NCBI GenBank assembly: GCA_964019695.1
Contig: OZ026530.1
Location: forward strand, 37,496,835-37,560,834
Length of the DNA: 64,000 nt
Direction: 5' to 3'
Origin: Loripinus fragilis
Taxonomy: Eukaryota > Mollusca > Bivalvia > Lucinida > Lucinidae
A program made the position numbers and the translations under genes. Shown here in pieces: positions 12,096-32,212 of the stretch. The notes below the pieces were generated by a model that did no database searches, was not told the DNA's origin, and saw nothing but the letters and a program-made list of their open reading frames with translations. Every line of letters begins with the position of its first letter. Position 1 is the stretch's first letter.

Positions 12096-12415
12096 GAGGG
12101 TCTGGTTGGTGGGGGGGGGGGGGGGGGGGGCTCTGGTATTCACTATTCATTAAAAAATTAGCCCATTATTCATCTCATTAAAATTTTGGTTTATTTATTC
12201 AAATAAGACCAATTATTCATTAAACGTAAGAGAGGTGGCAAAGAAATCTAATTATTCAATATTCATTATTTTTTTCTTCAATTCATTACAAAATAGGATT
12301 ATTCATTAATTTTAGGCCCTAATTATTCAATATTCATTATTTTTTGGCTCATTATTCACTGTTCATTATAAAAAAATGCCATTATTCACTAATCATTATA
12401 CCCATCCAGACCCTC
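12096..12415. mobile_element. Inverted-repeat element with poly-G tract, segment A
   Basis: The ends GAGGGTCTGGTTGGT and ACCCATCCAGACCCTC form imperfect inverted repeats, flanked by the direct repeat CTCAAT (12090-12095 and 12416-12421). The inside is ATTATTCA-type low-complexity sequence after a run of about 20 G at 12111-12130. It sits inside a 152-bp repeat unit. Segment B carries the same insertion at 42196-42511 with a shorter G run. Confidence 0.75.
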
Positions 12416-12920
12416 CTCAATATCTTGAGAACAAATTGACATATTTTCGCCAAAATTTATATATGCATTAATATTGACAAGGTCTAGCTTGGGATTCTTA
12501 CACATTATTTTTGCCAAACGTGTACCAGAGTTATGACCATTGATTTACGCCAAGTTTTAGCTTCCACTTAATATCTTGAGAACAAATTTGCAGAATTTCA
12601 CCAAATTTTATAAATGTATTCATATTGACAAGATCTAGCTAGGGATTGTTATATGTCATTTTTTACACATTTGAACCATAGTTATGGCCCTTGATTTACG
12701 TCAATTTTTTTCGCTCAATGTCTTAAGAACAAATTGACAGAAATACACCAAATTTGATATATGCATTCATTTTGACAAGATCCAGTTTGTTACAGAGTAA
12801 TGGCCCTTGATTAATGTGAGAATTAGTTCCTGATCAGTATCTTTACATTTTCCTGCTAAATATATCTAGAGCTTGGCCTTTTTACTACTTGAAAGTGCTT
12901 CAGTGGGGCTATAATCAGAT
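12416..12920. repeat. 152-bp tandem repeats, array 1 of segment A
   Basis: Diverged units share TATCTTGAGAACAAATTGAC, ACAAGATCTAGC and GCCCTTGATTTACG. They end in GGGGCTATAATCAGATTCTC. They are the same family as 3666-4424 and are non-coding. Confidence 0.8.
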
Positions 12921-13189
12921 TCTCTGACAATTCTTGTTTTTAAATTAAAACATGGAAAGGTCAACTAATTGCATTTAAAATCAAGTTTCATAGAGCACTG
13001 TCCGTTCACTGAAAAATGAATGCAATCACTTTAAATTCCTTACTAGATCTTCGCTATGAATACCTTATCACAGTGTGGGAAAGCCTAGTTATCCATTTTA
13101 TCAGCATTTTAGCACTGACACAAAAATGAATCTGATTACTGTCGTCTGCCTGAGTCGTCTGCTGCATATCTTTGCTGACATTATTGACT

Positions 13190-13870
13190 TTCTTGGCACC
13201 CTTTTTCCCAAAATTTGTACCATAATTATGGTCCTTGATTTACGCCGAATTTTCGTTTCCCCTCAATATCTTGAGAACACATTGACATATTTTCACCAAG
13301 ATTATATATTGATTCATATTGACAAGATCTAGCTTTGTATTGTTTTAAGTCTTTTTTCCCCAAATTTGTACTAGAGTTATGGCCTTTGATTTACGCCAAT
13401 ATTTCGTTTCCCCTCAATATCTTGAGAACAAATTGACATATTTACACCAACTTTTATATATGCATTAATATTGACAAGACCTAGCTCTGGATTTTTACAC
13501 GTCATTTTTGCCAAACTTGTACCAGAGTTATGGCCCTTGATTTACGCCAAATTTATGTTTCCGCTCAATATCTAGAGAACAAATTGACAGAATTTCCCCA
13601 AATTATATATATGTATTCATATTGACAAGACCTAGCTTTGGATTGTTACTTGTCATTTTTTACACATTTGAACCTTAGTTATGGCCCTTCATTTACGCCA
13701 TTTTTTTTTCGCTCAATGTCTTGATAACAAATTGACAGAATTGCACCAAATTTTATATGTGCATTCATTTTGACAAGATCTAGTTTGTTACAGAGTTATG
13801 GCCTTTGAATGATGTCAGAATTTGTACCTGCTCAATATCTTTACATTTTCCTGCTAAATATAGTTAAAGC
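13190..13870. repeat. 152-bp tandem repeats, array 2 of segment A
   Basis: Units recur at about 13230, 13381, 13531 and 13682, a period of about 150 bases. Most of this array is missing from segment B, where the sequence jumps at about 43563 to the equivalent of 14390. Confidence 0.8.
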
Positions 13871-14834
13871 CAAAAGTATACTTTTTCATGGTTTTGGTGA
13901 GTGGTATTTTAAATGTATTAAATTCATATCAAACTTCAATCAGTTATTCATATGACAGATGAATTTCATGTTTTTACTGTCATAAATGCAACCACAATGC
14001 TCTAATGAAAGAAGTAAGGCCTTTTCCAAAGTGCATCACTTTTGGATGTGTTACTGTAGCTTTGCGATTGGACAATTTTTAATTTTAAAGAACCAGTCTG
14101 AAAGACAGGCTATTGAATTGTTGTTTGAAGTTCAAATCAGCCCGGATCACCCTTCGAGTAACACAAATTAGAGTTGTGTTTTTACGTACACACCCACTTT
14201 TGTGAACTTTACAGTGCTTTCAATGGAATTTCCCATAAGAAATGCTTTGCCTTTTTTTCTTTCAAACCGATGGGAATTTTTATCAGATTATCTTGTCATA
14301 TACTCAGGGCAGAAGTCCAATTATATCGCTGATAAAAAAAATCCAAATGTCATCTGAGATAAAGCTTTTAGCAGGGACTAAAGTTTACTATTGTTTTAAT
14401 TCAAAGGGAGATAATTTCAAAGTAAACCAGCTTTAAGATGCTGCCAAAAACAAACTATACGTCAGAGACAAAATGCTTGCAGTATTTTTAATGGGTAATC
14501 GATGGCTCTTAAAATAGCGTGCTCAAATCCTAGGTTTATTTTGGATTTTGTTAGGAAATGCTGATTCTGTGCTTTAAATGAAAGCACAGATAACTCGAAA
14601 GAAGATTAATTTACCTAAGTTGTTATTCGTGAATTAGGTTTAGGGCGGGTACCAGCAACTCATTGCAATGTTTAATTTGATTAAATCAAAAACAGTAAAG
14701 ATATATTCAGTAGTTCAAAGTGTAAAGTTACTTTTGGTTTTAAGTATATATCTAGACCTTGGCCTTTTTACTACTTGAAAGTGCTTCAGCGAGGCTATAA
14801 TTAGATTCTCTGACAATTCTAGTTTGTAAATTAA

Positions 14835-15201
14835 AGCTGCATACTCTGTAACTATGAACATTTTTCGAAAAAAAATATTTTCTTTTTAAATCATTTGTAA
14901 AAGTAGAATTAAGCTATGCTTTCACAATAAAAATGTTCAGTACAGCTGAAAACTGCATGGAAAAGTGAATTATCTCATCAAATAGGTGCTTTTATCTCTT
15001 GTTGGTAATTATTTGCGTCCCTCCAATAATTCTAGACCGTTGAATGTTAACATAAATGCAGTTGTTTTGTTAGTGATACCTTGTTAAGATTTACGAAAAT
15101 GGTAAAATGTTTACCTGAATTTGAGTATTTTTAATGTGTTTTTGAAAAATAAAAACATTATTTTTAAAATTAGAAGATCAAAAGTTACAGACTATGCAGC
15201 T
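14835..15201. mobile_element. TTAA-flanked MITE, segment A only
   Basis: The 367-base element has terminal inverted repeats AGCTGCATA(C/G)TCTGTAACT at both ends and the target duplication TTAA (14831-14834, 15202-15205). Segment B has the empty site (GTAAATTAAAACATG, about 43999-44013). The TTAA target suggests mobilisation by a piggyBac- or Kolobok-type transposase supplied elsewhere. No frame is present inside. Confidence 0.85.
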
Positions 15202-16715
15202 TTAAAACATGTTTGAGTCAACTCATTGCATTTAAAATCAAGTTTCATAGAGCACTGTCCGTTCACTGAAAAATGAATGCAATCACTTTAAATTCCTATC
15301 TAGATCTTCGCTATGAATACCTTATCACAGTGTGGGAATGCCAAGTTATAAAGTTTATCAGCAGACGACCTTTGGAGATAAAGGATTTTAACACTGACAC
15401 AAAAATGAATCTGACAAATGTCGTCTGCTTGAGTCATCCACTGCATATCTTTGCTGGCCTTATTGACTATCTTAGGTATGGAGTATTTTGTTTTGAAAAA
15501 AAAGCTTATGGTGAATTTCTCATTTATTGAAAAGACATTTATTGTACGGTAGGTACACATTGGAATTTCCTCTATGAGGCAATTGCAATGTGACCCTACA
15601 ATGTATGTTACTGAAAATAAGAATAACTATTTTGAATTTTTTTGCCAAGTACCATGTCCATTGTATTTGCCTCTTTTAAACATCTTGAACTGCTAATCAG
15701 TATTATAATACCTGTTACTTTACTGCAAATTGTTTTTACTTGCATGACAGCTACAGCTCCAAATTCTGATTTATGAACAACTTCTTTGCTAACTAGGAAG
15801 TTGCGTCTTTGTATCTGTATCAGTGAATATTGGCAGCATTAAGATAGCTTTTTATCCACTATGGTCAGTGAATGACCTTAAAAAGACAGAATGCATTTTC
15901 CAAATTATTACTAGGCCAGCATGCATATAAACTAATAAATTTTGTTATCTGGCATGCCAGTTTTAAGCAGTTAAATGCAAAAATGAACCAATTTCAGTTA
16001 GTCAACAATCGAAACAGTTAATATATTTGACCATTTTTGGCTGTTTAGTTTAATGTGAATTCAACTATGAGTTGTATGCATTGTACCCGGCCTTTCCTGT
16101 AAACAATAAAAATGACTTATCAAAATGTTAAAGGTGAAGTCATGTTTAAATTGAGTATAGGAAATGACTTTTTTTAACTTTTCTAACCAATTATAAGTAA
16201 CCCATATATTTGTTCCTATCATTAGTGCCCTTAAAGTGTGAAATATGCAAGGTTGGGCGGTAGAAAGTAGGGGCTGTTTAACCGGCAGTTTTTACCCGTA
16301 ATAACTGCCCCCGTCAATACTCCAGAAGTGGTCAATACTAGTCGATTAGTATTGAAAAATTGAGCAGTTAATTACTTTTTATGCCTCGTTTCTATGGCTG
16401 ATTTAGTGGATCAGAAAGAACCCTAAGCTGGCAATAACAACTGAACAACATTGACAATTGTGTCTAAAGTACCAATGCATATACCGGTACATTAGTATAC
16501 CTGTGACTCTATTGACCAATCAACCTCTTCAATTGCCCAACAATGCAGCACCAATCGACCAGCAATGACCAGTTAAACCGGTTATAACCGCTGGCCTGTC
16601 AATATGAGTATTTACCTCCTTCCTGCCAACCTTGGAATATGTTATTTCCTATGGTCTTACAGCTAGAAAAAATACGGTCACTCCTAAGAGTCCTGAAGTT
16701 TGATCAATACTTTTT

Positions 16716-18244
16716 AGCTCACCTGAGCCGAAGGCTCATGGGTGAGCTTATAGTATACCAGTCACTCCGGCGTCCGTCCGTCCGTACGTCTGTCCGTCCG
16801 TCGTCCGTCCATCCGTCAACATTTTCAAACATCTTCTCCTCTGAAACCACTTGGCCAATTAAACTCAAATTTCATATGGAGGCTCCTTAGGACGCGGGAA
16901 CGAAAGTTTGTTCAAATGGTCCTGGTCACATGACCAAGATGGCCGCCATGCCCATATATGGTAAAAACCCTTTAAAAATCTTCTTCTCCAGAACCAGAAG
17001 GCCGATAAACTTGGGACTTGGTATGTAGCATTGGGGGTTTTGGGCCTACCAAGTTTGTTCAAATGATGATCCTAGGTTGACCTTGACCTACTTAACGTCA
17101 AGGTCAAATTTGCTTCCTAATGTATTTAAATGGGAATTTTTTTGAAAAGTTGATTTTTTTAATACTGTTAAAGCCAAAGTGATTATTTTTACTTGATATG
17201 TTAAAACTAATGAGACAATGGTCATAAATAAGTTTCAAAGGTCAAGGTTGACTTTTGCCCTTTCAGCGAAGGTCGCTCATATTGTGGTCCCATCAATATA
17301 TTAAATCATAGTTTTCTCACAAACCATTGACCCAATTGAACTCAAATTTCATGTGAAGATTCCTTATGATAAGATAGTTAAAATTTATACAATGTATTTT
17401 GGTCACATGACAAAGATGGCCGCCATGCCCATATATGGTAAAAACCTTTTAAAAATCTTCTTCTCCAGAACCAGAAGGCCAGTGACCTTGAGACTTGGTA
17501 TGTAGCATTGGGGATGTGGGCCCTAACAAGTTTGTTCAAATGATGATCCGGGGTTGACCTTGACCTACTTAACGTCAAGGTTAAGTTTGCTTCCTAATGC
17601 ATTTGAATAGGATTTTTTTTTGAAAAGTTGATTTTTTGAACACTGTTGAAGCCAAAGTCATTATTCTCACTTGATTTGTTCAATCTAGTGTCTATAAATA
17701 AGATTCAAAGGTCAAGGTTGACCTTTGACCTTTCATCCAAGGTCGCTCATATTGGAGTCCCATCAACATTAAAACATAGTTTTCTCATGTATGTAGCATT
17801 GGGGGTGTGGGCCCTACCAGGTTTGCACAAATGATGAATCTAGGTTGACCTTGACCTAATTTATGGCAAGGTCAAATATGATTCCAAATGCATTTATATG
17901 GAGAAAATCTTAAAATGTTCATTTTTCTATAACTGTTTAAGCCGAATTCATAATAGTTAAACCTATTGAGACAATAGTTTTATATTAAGTACCAAATGTC
18001 AAGCTGACCTGTGACCTTTTATCCATGGCCACTCATTTGGAATGCCACACACCTATCTAAACATCTTTTTCGCAGAAATCACTGGGCTGTTTGATGGATT
18101 ATTCATTAGATTGTTTAGGTCACTTGACCAAAATGGCTTCAACCTCCATATATGGTAAAACAAAATAAGCTGTAGTTGACCTTGAACTATTTTAGCATTA
18201 TTAAGGAGATCAGGTGAGCGCCTCAGGACCTTCAGGTCCTCTAG
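16716..18244. mobile_element. AGCTCACCTGAGC-ended 1.5 kb element, segment A only
   Basis: It begins AGCTCACCTGAGCCGAAGGC, carries a GTCCGTCC tract at 16770-16820, and ends CAGGTGAGCGCCTCAGGACC then CTAG. Inside are two to three diverged units of ~480 bases or more that repeat GGTCACATGACCAAGATGG (about 16921, 17400 and a variant at 18118). Segments B (46130) and C (63840) have uninterrupted sequence here, so it is a recent insertion. This family is common in bivalve genomes to my knowledge. It is non-coding. Confidence 0.75.
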
Positions 18245-18245
18245 T

Positions 18246-19148
18246 TTGTCTTTTAAGGTACATGTATTTTTAAATCTACTACATATTCTTTATTTCGGAC
18301 ACCTGGCCTCAAGAAAACTAAAAATAAAGCGCAATGATTGGCTGCTTGCGGACACGTGTCCACATGCAGCAATCTTTGTGCTTTATTTCAAGTTTGAGTA
18401 TGAACTGACGTTTTATAACCTCGAGGCCAGTTTTGTCACCTGAGGAGTATTTCAGCGCAAACAATTACTGATACACATGAGCAAGGAATAACTGATACAC
18501 AATTGAGAACGCCATTTACTGCCCGATTATGATATGAATAATTTGTTGATTATTGTACGACTCCAAAGTATACCTTTTCTTTTTTAGATTTCTAAGAAAC
18601 GTTGAGACACAAATGCTGATGAACTGTTAGAATTTAGAGCATTGTGGATGGACATGGAAGAACGTGAAGTTTAGCAGGTGTTTAGATATGAGAAGACATA
18701 CATTTATGTATAAGGGTTCTAACATTTCAATCAAATATGTGATTTTTCTACTCAATGTACACTTTGATGTAGACAGCTCAATTGAGTAACCACAACATAA
18801 TCTTTGAAACGGATCCTTCAGAACAGTATTTGTTTTCTTTTATGAACACGTTCTTGTCCTAACATTATTCACTTCAATTGTACAGCCTGAATCAGAGGTG
18901 TTTTAGGATACGGTTATAAACGCTAGTTATGTCCTATATAGCGAGACTATGGACAGGCTTGCCACTTTCGGTAGATTATTTGTTTGTGCATGTAAATTGA
19001 TGAATCACAAGATTTTTTATATGGGACAGCAAGTCTAATTTCATAGGCCATGGTGGCGCTTACACATATATTTTACATCAAGGAACATTTTCTTATTCAT
19101 GCAGTTAATGAGCCATTTACCTGTTGGTTTTAATCTATTTTATCTAAC
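18246..19148 (+). promoter_or_regulatory. Conserved upstream block of ZF locus 3
   Basis: The block is homologous to 46135-47052, and its 3' part to 5262-5978. The first candidate acceptor (AG at 18586-18587 after TTTTCTTTTTT) is kept. The second, present as ...ACAG before GACA in loci 2 and 4, reads ...ATGG at about 19019-19024 here, so the AG is lost. An in-frame TAA at 19131-19133 precedes the start codon. Confidence 0.45.
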
Positions 19149-20051
19149 ATGGAGAGATGTAATTCTATTCATACTTGGCAGAAACAGTATAAGTGTGACA
19201 CTTGTGGTAAAAGTCTTACACAGTCAGGTGACTTGAAGAGACATATAATGATTCATACTGGAGATAAACCATATTCTTGTGACTACTGTAGTAAATGTTT
19301 TACTGAAGCAGGTAACTTGAAGAAACATAAGCGTATTCATACTGGAGATAAACCATATTCGTGTGACTCTTGTGGTAAATGTTTTACTCAGTCAGGCGAC
19401 TTGAAAACACATAAGCTTATTCATGAAGGACATAAACCATATTCATGTGACACTTGTGGTAAATGTTTTACTCAATCATATCACTTGAAGAGTCATAAGC
19501 TTATTCATACTGGAGATACACCACATTCATGTGACACTTGTGGTAAATGTTTTACTCAAGCAGGTAACTTGATTAGACATAAGCTTATTCATACTGGAGA
19601 TAAACCATATTCATGTGACACTTGTGGTAAATGTTTTTCTCAATCAGACGAGTTGAAGATACATAAGCGCGTTCATACTGGAGATAAACCATATTCATGT
19701 GACTATTGTGGTAAATGTTTTACCCAAGCAAGTGACATGAAGAAACATAAGCGTATTCATACTGGATATAAACCATTTTCATGTGACACTTGTGGTAAAT
19801 GTTTTACTCAAGCAGGTAGCTTGAAGAAACATAAGCTTATTCATACTGGAGTTAAACCATATTCATGTGACACTTGTGGTAAATGTTTTACTCATGCAAA
19901 TAACTTGAAGAAACATAAGCTTATTCATACTGGAGATCAACCATATTCATGTGACACTTGTGGTAAATGTTTTACTCATGCATATAACTTGAATAGACAT
20001 AAGCGTATTCATACTGGAGATAAACCATATTCATGTGACACTTGTGGGTAA
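19149..20051 (+). CDS. C2H2 zinc-finger frame at the start of locus 3, ten fingers
   Basis: This intact 300-residue frame starts MERCNSIHTW, the first ATG after an in-frame TAA and the same start as locus 2. Ten complete type 1 fingers follow, with helices including QSGDLKR, EAGNLKK, QSYHLKS, QAGNLIR, QSDELKI, QASDMKK, QAGSLKK, HANNLKK and HAYNLNR. All Cys and His ligands are present. The product would be a nuclear DNA-binding protein. The frame ends in finger 11, where GGT AAA reads GGG TAA. Downstream fingers stay in the same phase for a while, so the ancestral protein was longer. No N-terminal effector domain is encoded here; it could lie in an upstream exon or never have existed. Confidence 0.75.
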   Translation: MERCNSIHTWQKQYKCDTCGKSLTQSGDLKRHIMIHTGDKPYSCDYCSKCFTEAGNLKKHKRIHTGDKPYSCDSCGKCFTQSGDLKTHKLIHEGHKPYSCDTCGKCFTQSYHLKSHKLIHTGDTPHSCDTCGKCFTQAGNLIRHKLIHTGDKPYSCDTCGKCFSQSDELKIHKRVHTGDKPYSCDYCGKCFTQASDMKKHKRIHTGYKPFSCDTCGKCFTQAGSLKKHKLIHTGVKPYSCDTCGKCFTHANNLKKHKLIHTGDQPYSCDTCGKCFTHAYNLNRHKRIHTGDKPYSCDTCG

Positions 20052-20774
20052 TGTTTTACTCAAGCAGGTAGCTTGAAGAAACATAAGCTTATTCATACTT
20101 GAGTTAAACCATATTCATGTGACACTTGTGGTAAATGTTTTACTCATGCAAATAACTTGAAGAAACATAAGCTTATTCATACTGGAGATCAACCATATTC
20201 ATGTGACACTTGTGGTAAATGTTTTACTCATGCATATAACTTGAATAGACATAAGCGTATTCATACTGGAGATAAACCATATTCAGGTGACACTTGTGGT
20301 AAATGTTTAACTCATGTCTATAACTTGAAGAAGCATGTGTATATTCATACTTGAGAAAGCCTTATCACTGTGACACTTGTGGTAAATGTTTTACAACATC
20401 GTCCTACTTGAATACACATATGCTGGTTCATACAGAAGAAAACCTACATGCGGTTGATACTTGTGGTACGCGTTTTCATTCATCTTTGAAATACAATTGG
20501 ATAAACTGATGCATACTGGACGTATGCTATTTTCCTGTGTTTTTATGGTTAACGTTTTATCAATTCATATGCCTTGAAGATACATAAGCTAAGTCATACA
20601 GTACTTAAGCCATATTCTTCTGTCACTTGTTTCAAAACTTATGCTCAGCCATCTGCTTTGAAGAATCATAAACTTGTTCATACAGGAGAAACGCCTTTTA
20701 AGTGTGACACTTGCAGTAAATGTTTTGCTCTATTATCATCCTTGAAGAAACATATACTAATTCATATTGGAGAT

Positions 20775-28310
<7,536 letters not shown>

Positions 28311-28382
28311 AGCTGTGAAACTTGTGGTGAATGTTTTACACAATTATCTTCGTTGAAGAAACATAGACACACTAATAAATAG

Positions 28383-28779
28383 GATGGACATTATAAGCTA
28401 TACGATTGTAGCAAATACAATCCAAACCCATCTATGATTAAGTACAGTTAAACCTTTTTCAAACGGCCACACTCAAAAAGACCACATATTGGTTTTCAAG
28501 ACAATATTATCGCCAGAGGAAAGCATTCTGCAGAGGAAAGCATTCTGCTATACTTCCCACCTTTATAAAGAGCAATTTTGGGTATTTCTCATGCGCACCC
28601 TTCACTGTGGCGTATCGAAGACACAACGGACATTGTTTTATGACGAAAAAGGAGTTTGAGACGTGTCAGCAGAAAAAAAGCTTTGCGTAAATTAGAATCC
28701 CCAACAGGAAAATTTACGCATAAAACCAAAAGTTGGCGTTAAAATACGCCAGATTCGTCGTTGCTGAGAACTCTGGATA
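28383..28779. other. Sequence after ZF locus 3 without recognised features
   Basis: AT-rich sequence with a short doublet (GAGGAAAGCATTCTGC, twice near 28515-28548). No gene is seen. The homologous place after locus 4 is occupied by other repeats. Confidence 0.4.
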
Positions 28780-29445
28780 TATAATTGTTGGCCATGTGGT
28801 AAATAGATTACTATTCTATCTGAGTTAAAGTAACATACTGTTATTCATACAGATAAATCGCCTTTATTATATTTAATCCATTAAGCTCACTGAATTCTTT
28901 TTTTAATAAACATGAAATGCCTATTGTGCATGATTTTCTGTGTGTCATTTGTTGTAGAAGTTTACTAAAAGTGTATGGTCATGATTTTGAACATTTTTCT
29001 TAAATCAAAAATTAATATTTCATATGTAATGTATTTATTTAATTTTCATAGAACATTACTTCATCTGCTAAGTTAGTTACAGCTTTTTGTAATGCATTTA
29101 TCTAAACTTCTCTGGGGTTACATCTTACAGTAATCTGCATTAAGAAGCTGACCATTAACCTCTATTTCACTGAGCTAAATGACTTACGGAATTGCCTTAT
29201 CTGCCTGATTTTCAGTGCATCCATACATTGCTTTCATTTCATTATTAGATTTAGGATATTCTGTTTTAAAATTAATAAATAGTCCAGAAAATGAAAAACA
29301 GAATGCTATAACTATCTAAATCAGAGTATTTCCTTTTTCAATAAGTTTCAGTTGTTTTCGTTATGTCTAGTTGTTCCAAAAAGAAGATTTTTTTTACAAA
29401 ATATGTGGTCTACTAAAGTAATAATTAGTGCTTTAAGGGTTTAGA

Positions 29446-29578
29446 GAGAGCTGGTCACTTTGCTTAATTTGTCTTCCTGGTGTCTTGTGATGGTTGAGCG
29501 GCTCTTCCTCGCGTTGCCACGGGGGTGTCTGCGGTTTGTGATTGTGGTATTTCCTGATCAAACTCACTATTTTTAATT
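29446..29578 (+). mobile_element. Short 3' tail of the Penelope-like family
   Basis: From GAGAGAGCTGGTCACTTTGC to CCTGATCAAACTCACTATTT it matches the last ~125 bases of the 11370-11876 element. The homologous 3' flank of locus 4 (near 50390-50410) lacks it. Confidence 0.7.
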
Positions 29579-29904
29579 TTAGAATTAATTATTAAACATC
29601 GGCGCTTGTAGCAAAATTTTTGCCATTACCAAGGATTTACGATTCTGCTCTGGTAGTGTGTTAGCAGGTCAAAGTGCTTCCAGTCCACTTGTAAGAAGCC
29701 CATCGACCTTTAAAATGACTGGACTCCAGTGGAGCCAGAAAGTAAAGGAAATCGAAGAGTTTACACAAACATTTAATGATGGATTATTTCTATCATACTA
29801 TAAAGCTCTAAAGTAAATTCATTTGGAAAAAAGTGTGAATTTTCACTTCAAAAGTTGGCGACAAATTTGCTTTTTCATTAATGGGACAATCCACACGAGT
29901 CTGG

Positions 29905-29990
29905 CATTTGTTGTCAAACATGTAACCAAGCAACGAACTAGAAGAGGCGTAAGTATGTCCATACAAGTCAGACGTCATATAGACGGATGG
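29905..29990 (+). pseudogene. Relic zinc finger downstream of locus 3
   Basis: The frame reads ICCQTCNQATN, then a stop, then KRRKYVH. This matches the relic at 50785-50850 (ICCKTCNQASNLKRHKYVH). Both copies have too few residues between the second Cys and first His, as if four residues had been lost. They mark an old finger exon shared by the two 3' flanks. Confidence 0.55.
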
Positions 29991-30922
29991 CTGAGAATGG
30001 GTTTGCTCTTCCCTCCCTAGGGTATTTTGCATGTAGAGAATCGAAAGCTGAGTAACTTAAGAAATGTTGGCACTCTGTGCGTTGGGGCGTTAGTCTGTAA
30101 GATCCTATAACATACCTTACTTTATCAAATTAGAATGAAAGTTTGGGCTACGAATTGAAGACATTAAAATATTTATTTTCAAAAGTCATTGATATAGTCT
30201 GCATGCTGGATATCCTAACTACGTATTACAGACTTTTGAACAAAATTGAAGCTTCCTAAGGTGGCATATGCGTTACATAACCTGAGTATGCTTTACAAAT
30301 GTATGAAGTTTCTTTGAAATACCTCTAAAATTAGCAAGTGTGGCTAACATCATTTACATTCACAACCTCTGCTGTGTTTTGCAAAATGTGTTTAACCATG
30401 TCTGACTAGCTTATGCAATTTGCCAGCAGGAAAATTAAAGTTTGTTTCCCTATCATAATATTTTGTCTGTCATTAGCAATTAAACAACCCTACCCGTACC
30501 CAGTTTTAATGTGAAAAGTTTGGTATCAAAACTGAAGTAAACAATAGTTAAAAAAAATGCAGTTGATTATATTTTTCATTGTCTTGGATTTAATTACTTT
30601 TATGAATATTCTCATAAATCTGCAAGTTTGTTGCAAAAGGCTGTAACATCTGTTACCTAAAGTAACTAGAATTGTTTTTCTACCCAAAACAGATGTCCCC
30701 CCCTTTTAGGAATGAAAAAAAAAATCAAAAAATTGCATTTACTAATGTTACAAGGGGAATAATTTTTAAAAACACTTGCAAGAGTTATGATTCTTATGCA
30801 TGACACGTTGTCAGAATTTCAAGCTATGGAAACAGTGCACATTAAAACAGGGGCATCCCTGGGGGTTAACTGGAAAACCGTGTAACGACGGGTAAGGTGT
30901 CAACGCATCAACGGGCTTTGCA

Positions 30923-32212
30923 GTGAAAAAAGGTATGTTATTTATTTACTTTCATTTTCAAAGCAACGGCTAGAATAAATACTGTAGACAATAAAAAACA
31001 AACACTCGTAGGGGCTGTAGGAGACTTTTCTTCAATTGTTCTAGATATTTTTTTAAAAAAAATATCGTTATCGTAAGCGCTACAGTGCGCCCCATTCTAC
31101 TGGTGGAAAAAATAAGGGTCATTTGGCCCTGTTTTGATGATTTTTCCATGTTTACATCGACATACGACTGTTAAAACCCTACCTTTGAATATGACAAGAT
31201 GGCAACGTAAGCCCATATCATCAGCATGCGTTGAAATTGTTAAACAAACGCAGAGATTATCGAAATTCAGGCAGGTGAATGGGTTTTCTGTGACACTACG
31301 GGCACGTTGCGTGGATCAACGGGTCGCAACCGAATTTTGATGATATATTGAAGCAACTTTCTCTTTCCATCGCGAGTAGAGGACTATTTAGTTTAACTTT
31401 TATGCTTCGTTTCATCAATTTTGACATAACTAATGATGTTATATACACAGAGAAATCCTTGACTTTAGTGGTGGGGACTAGGGCATTCCTCTCGCAACTT
31501 CGAATGCATAAGACTTCGAGGTCGACCTAAGTATCCGACACGGTCTCTCTCTGATGCTTAATACATAATACAGACCACTGAAATTATGACTTTACATTCC
31601 ATTCCCCGTGGAGCCCTGAACAGCCAACTAGTACCCCTATCACCAAACAGCTACAAAGTGCGACCATTATTCTCTACATAAATGACAATTACGACATGAT
31701 AGTACATATATTAGTAATGTGAACTCTTGGGATACAGATTCATATAAGTCATTTGACTTTCTTCTGAATCCCATTTGTATAGTGATTGTATTGTAATCGT
31801 ATTCTGTGTTTGTATACTTGTCATATATTATACAAATAAAATAAAGTTCAAACCAATACATAATACCACTTTTTTGGCCAAATATGCTTTCCACCGTATT
31901 GTTTTGGCTCTTTTGTATTTCAGCTTACCTCTGAAGTGTGGAAGAGAGTAATAGGCCATGTCGTAAGAAAACCTGGCGTCACTGCATGCGAAAAACAAAG
32001 GCGCATGCCAGCCTGCGCATCCGCGCAGTTTGATCAGCGCCTTTGTTATTCACTCTCTAGAAATTTTAGTTAATAAACTTGCTACACGTACAAATTCAGC
32101 ATTCTGAAGCTTATCGCTGTAACTTAGCAGGTTGGTTTGATCGAGTCATGCATGGTCGGAAACCCGAAGACAGGTTTTCTCGCGTTGATGCCCATTTATC
32201 AGTTTGCTTATG
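30923..32212. other. Interior of the 5.2 kb element, left half, no gene recognised
   Basis: Short frames such as 31134-31340 have no recognisable motif. At 31975-32045 there is an imperfect inverted stretch around GCGCATGCCAGCCTGCGCAT, with CAAAGGCGC and GCGCCTTTG at its ends. Confidence 0.4.

Larger units (their letters stand above)
6661..19148 (+). repeat. Segment A: tandem-duplicated intergenic block between ZF loci 2 and 3
   Basis: The block aligns with 37442-47052 (segment B) from AAATCTATTGTCAT onward to the next ZF start codon. In the stretch 10605-10850 against 41210-41455, I count about 10 mismatches. A-specific additions with an empty site in B are a SINE at 9452-9763, a retroelement tail at 11370-11876, a TTAA element at 14835-15201 and the AGCTCACC element at 16716-18244. 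A also keeps about 13475-14390, which B lacks. Within both copies a ~300-base piece is itself doubled (12890-13190 and 14770-15480 in A). No convincing gene lies in the block. Parts not covered by nested entries are unique-looking AT-rich sequence. Confidence 0.9.
28780..30050 (+). repeat. 3' flank block of ZF locus 3, homologous to 49745-50880
   Basis: The block aligns with the 3' flank of locus 4, at visibly lower similarity than segments A and B show to each other. It includes a candidate polyadenylation signal AATAAA at 28905-28910, with an AATAAA at the matching place 49870-49875. It also includes a relic finger near 29910-29985 and a B-absent retroelement tail at 29446-29578. Confidence 0.75.

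Noticed and set aside
16639..17578. Frames at 16639, 16865 and 17378 including a repeated FWFWRRRFLKGFYHIWAW peptide
   Set aside because: They read the internal repeat units of the AGCTCACC element on the minus strand; repetition of the unit explains the repeated peptide.
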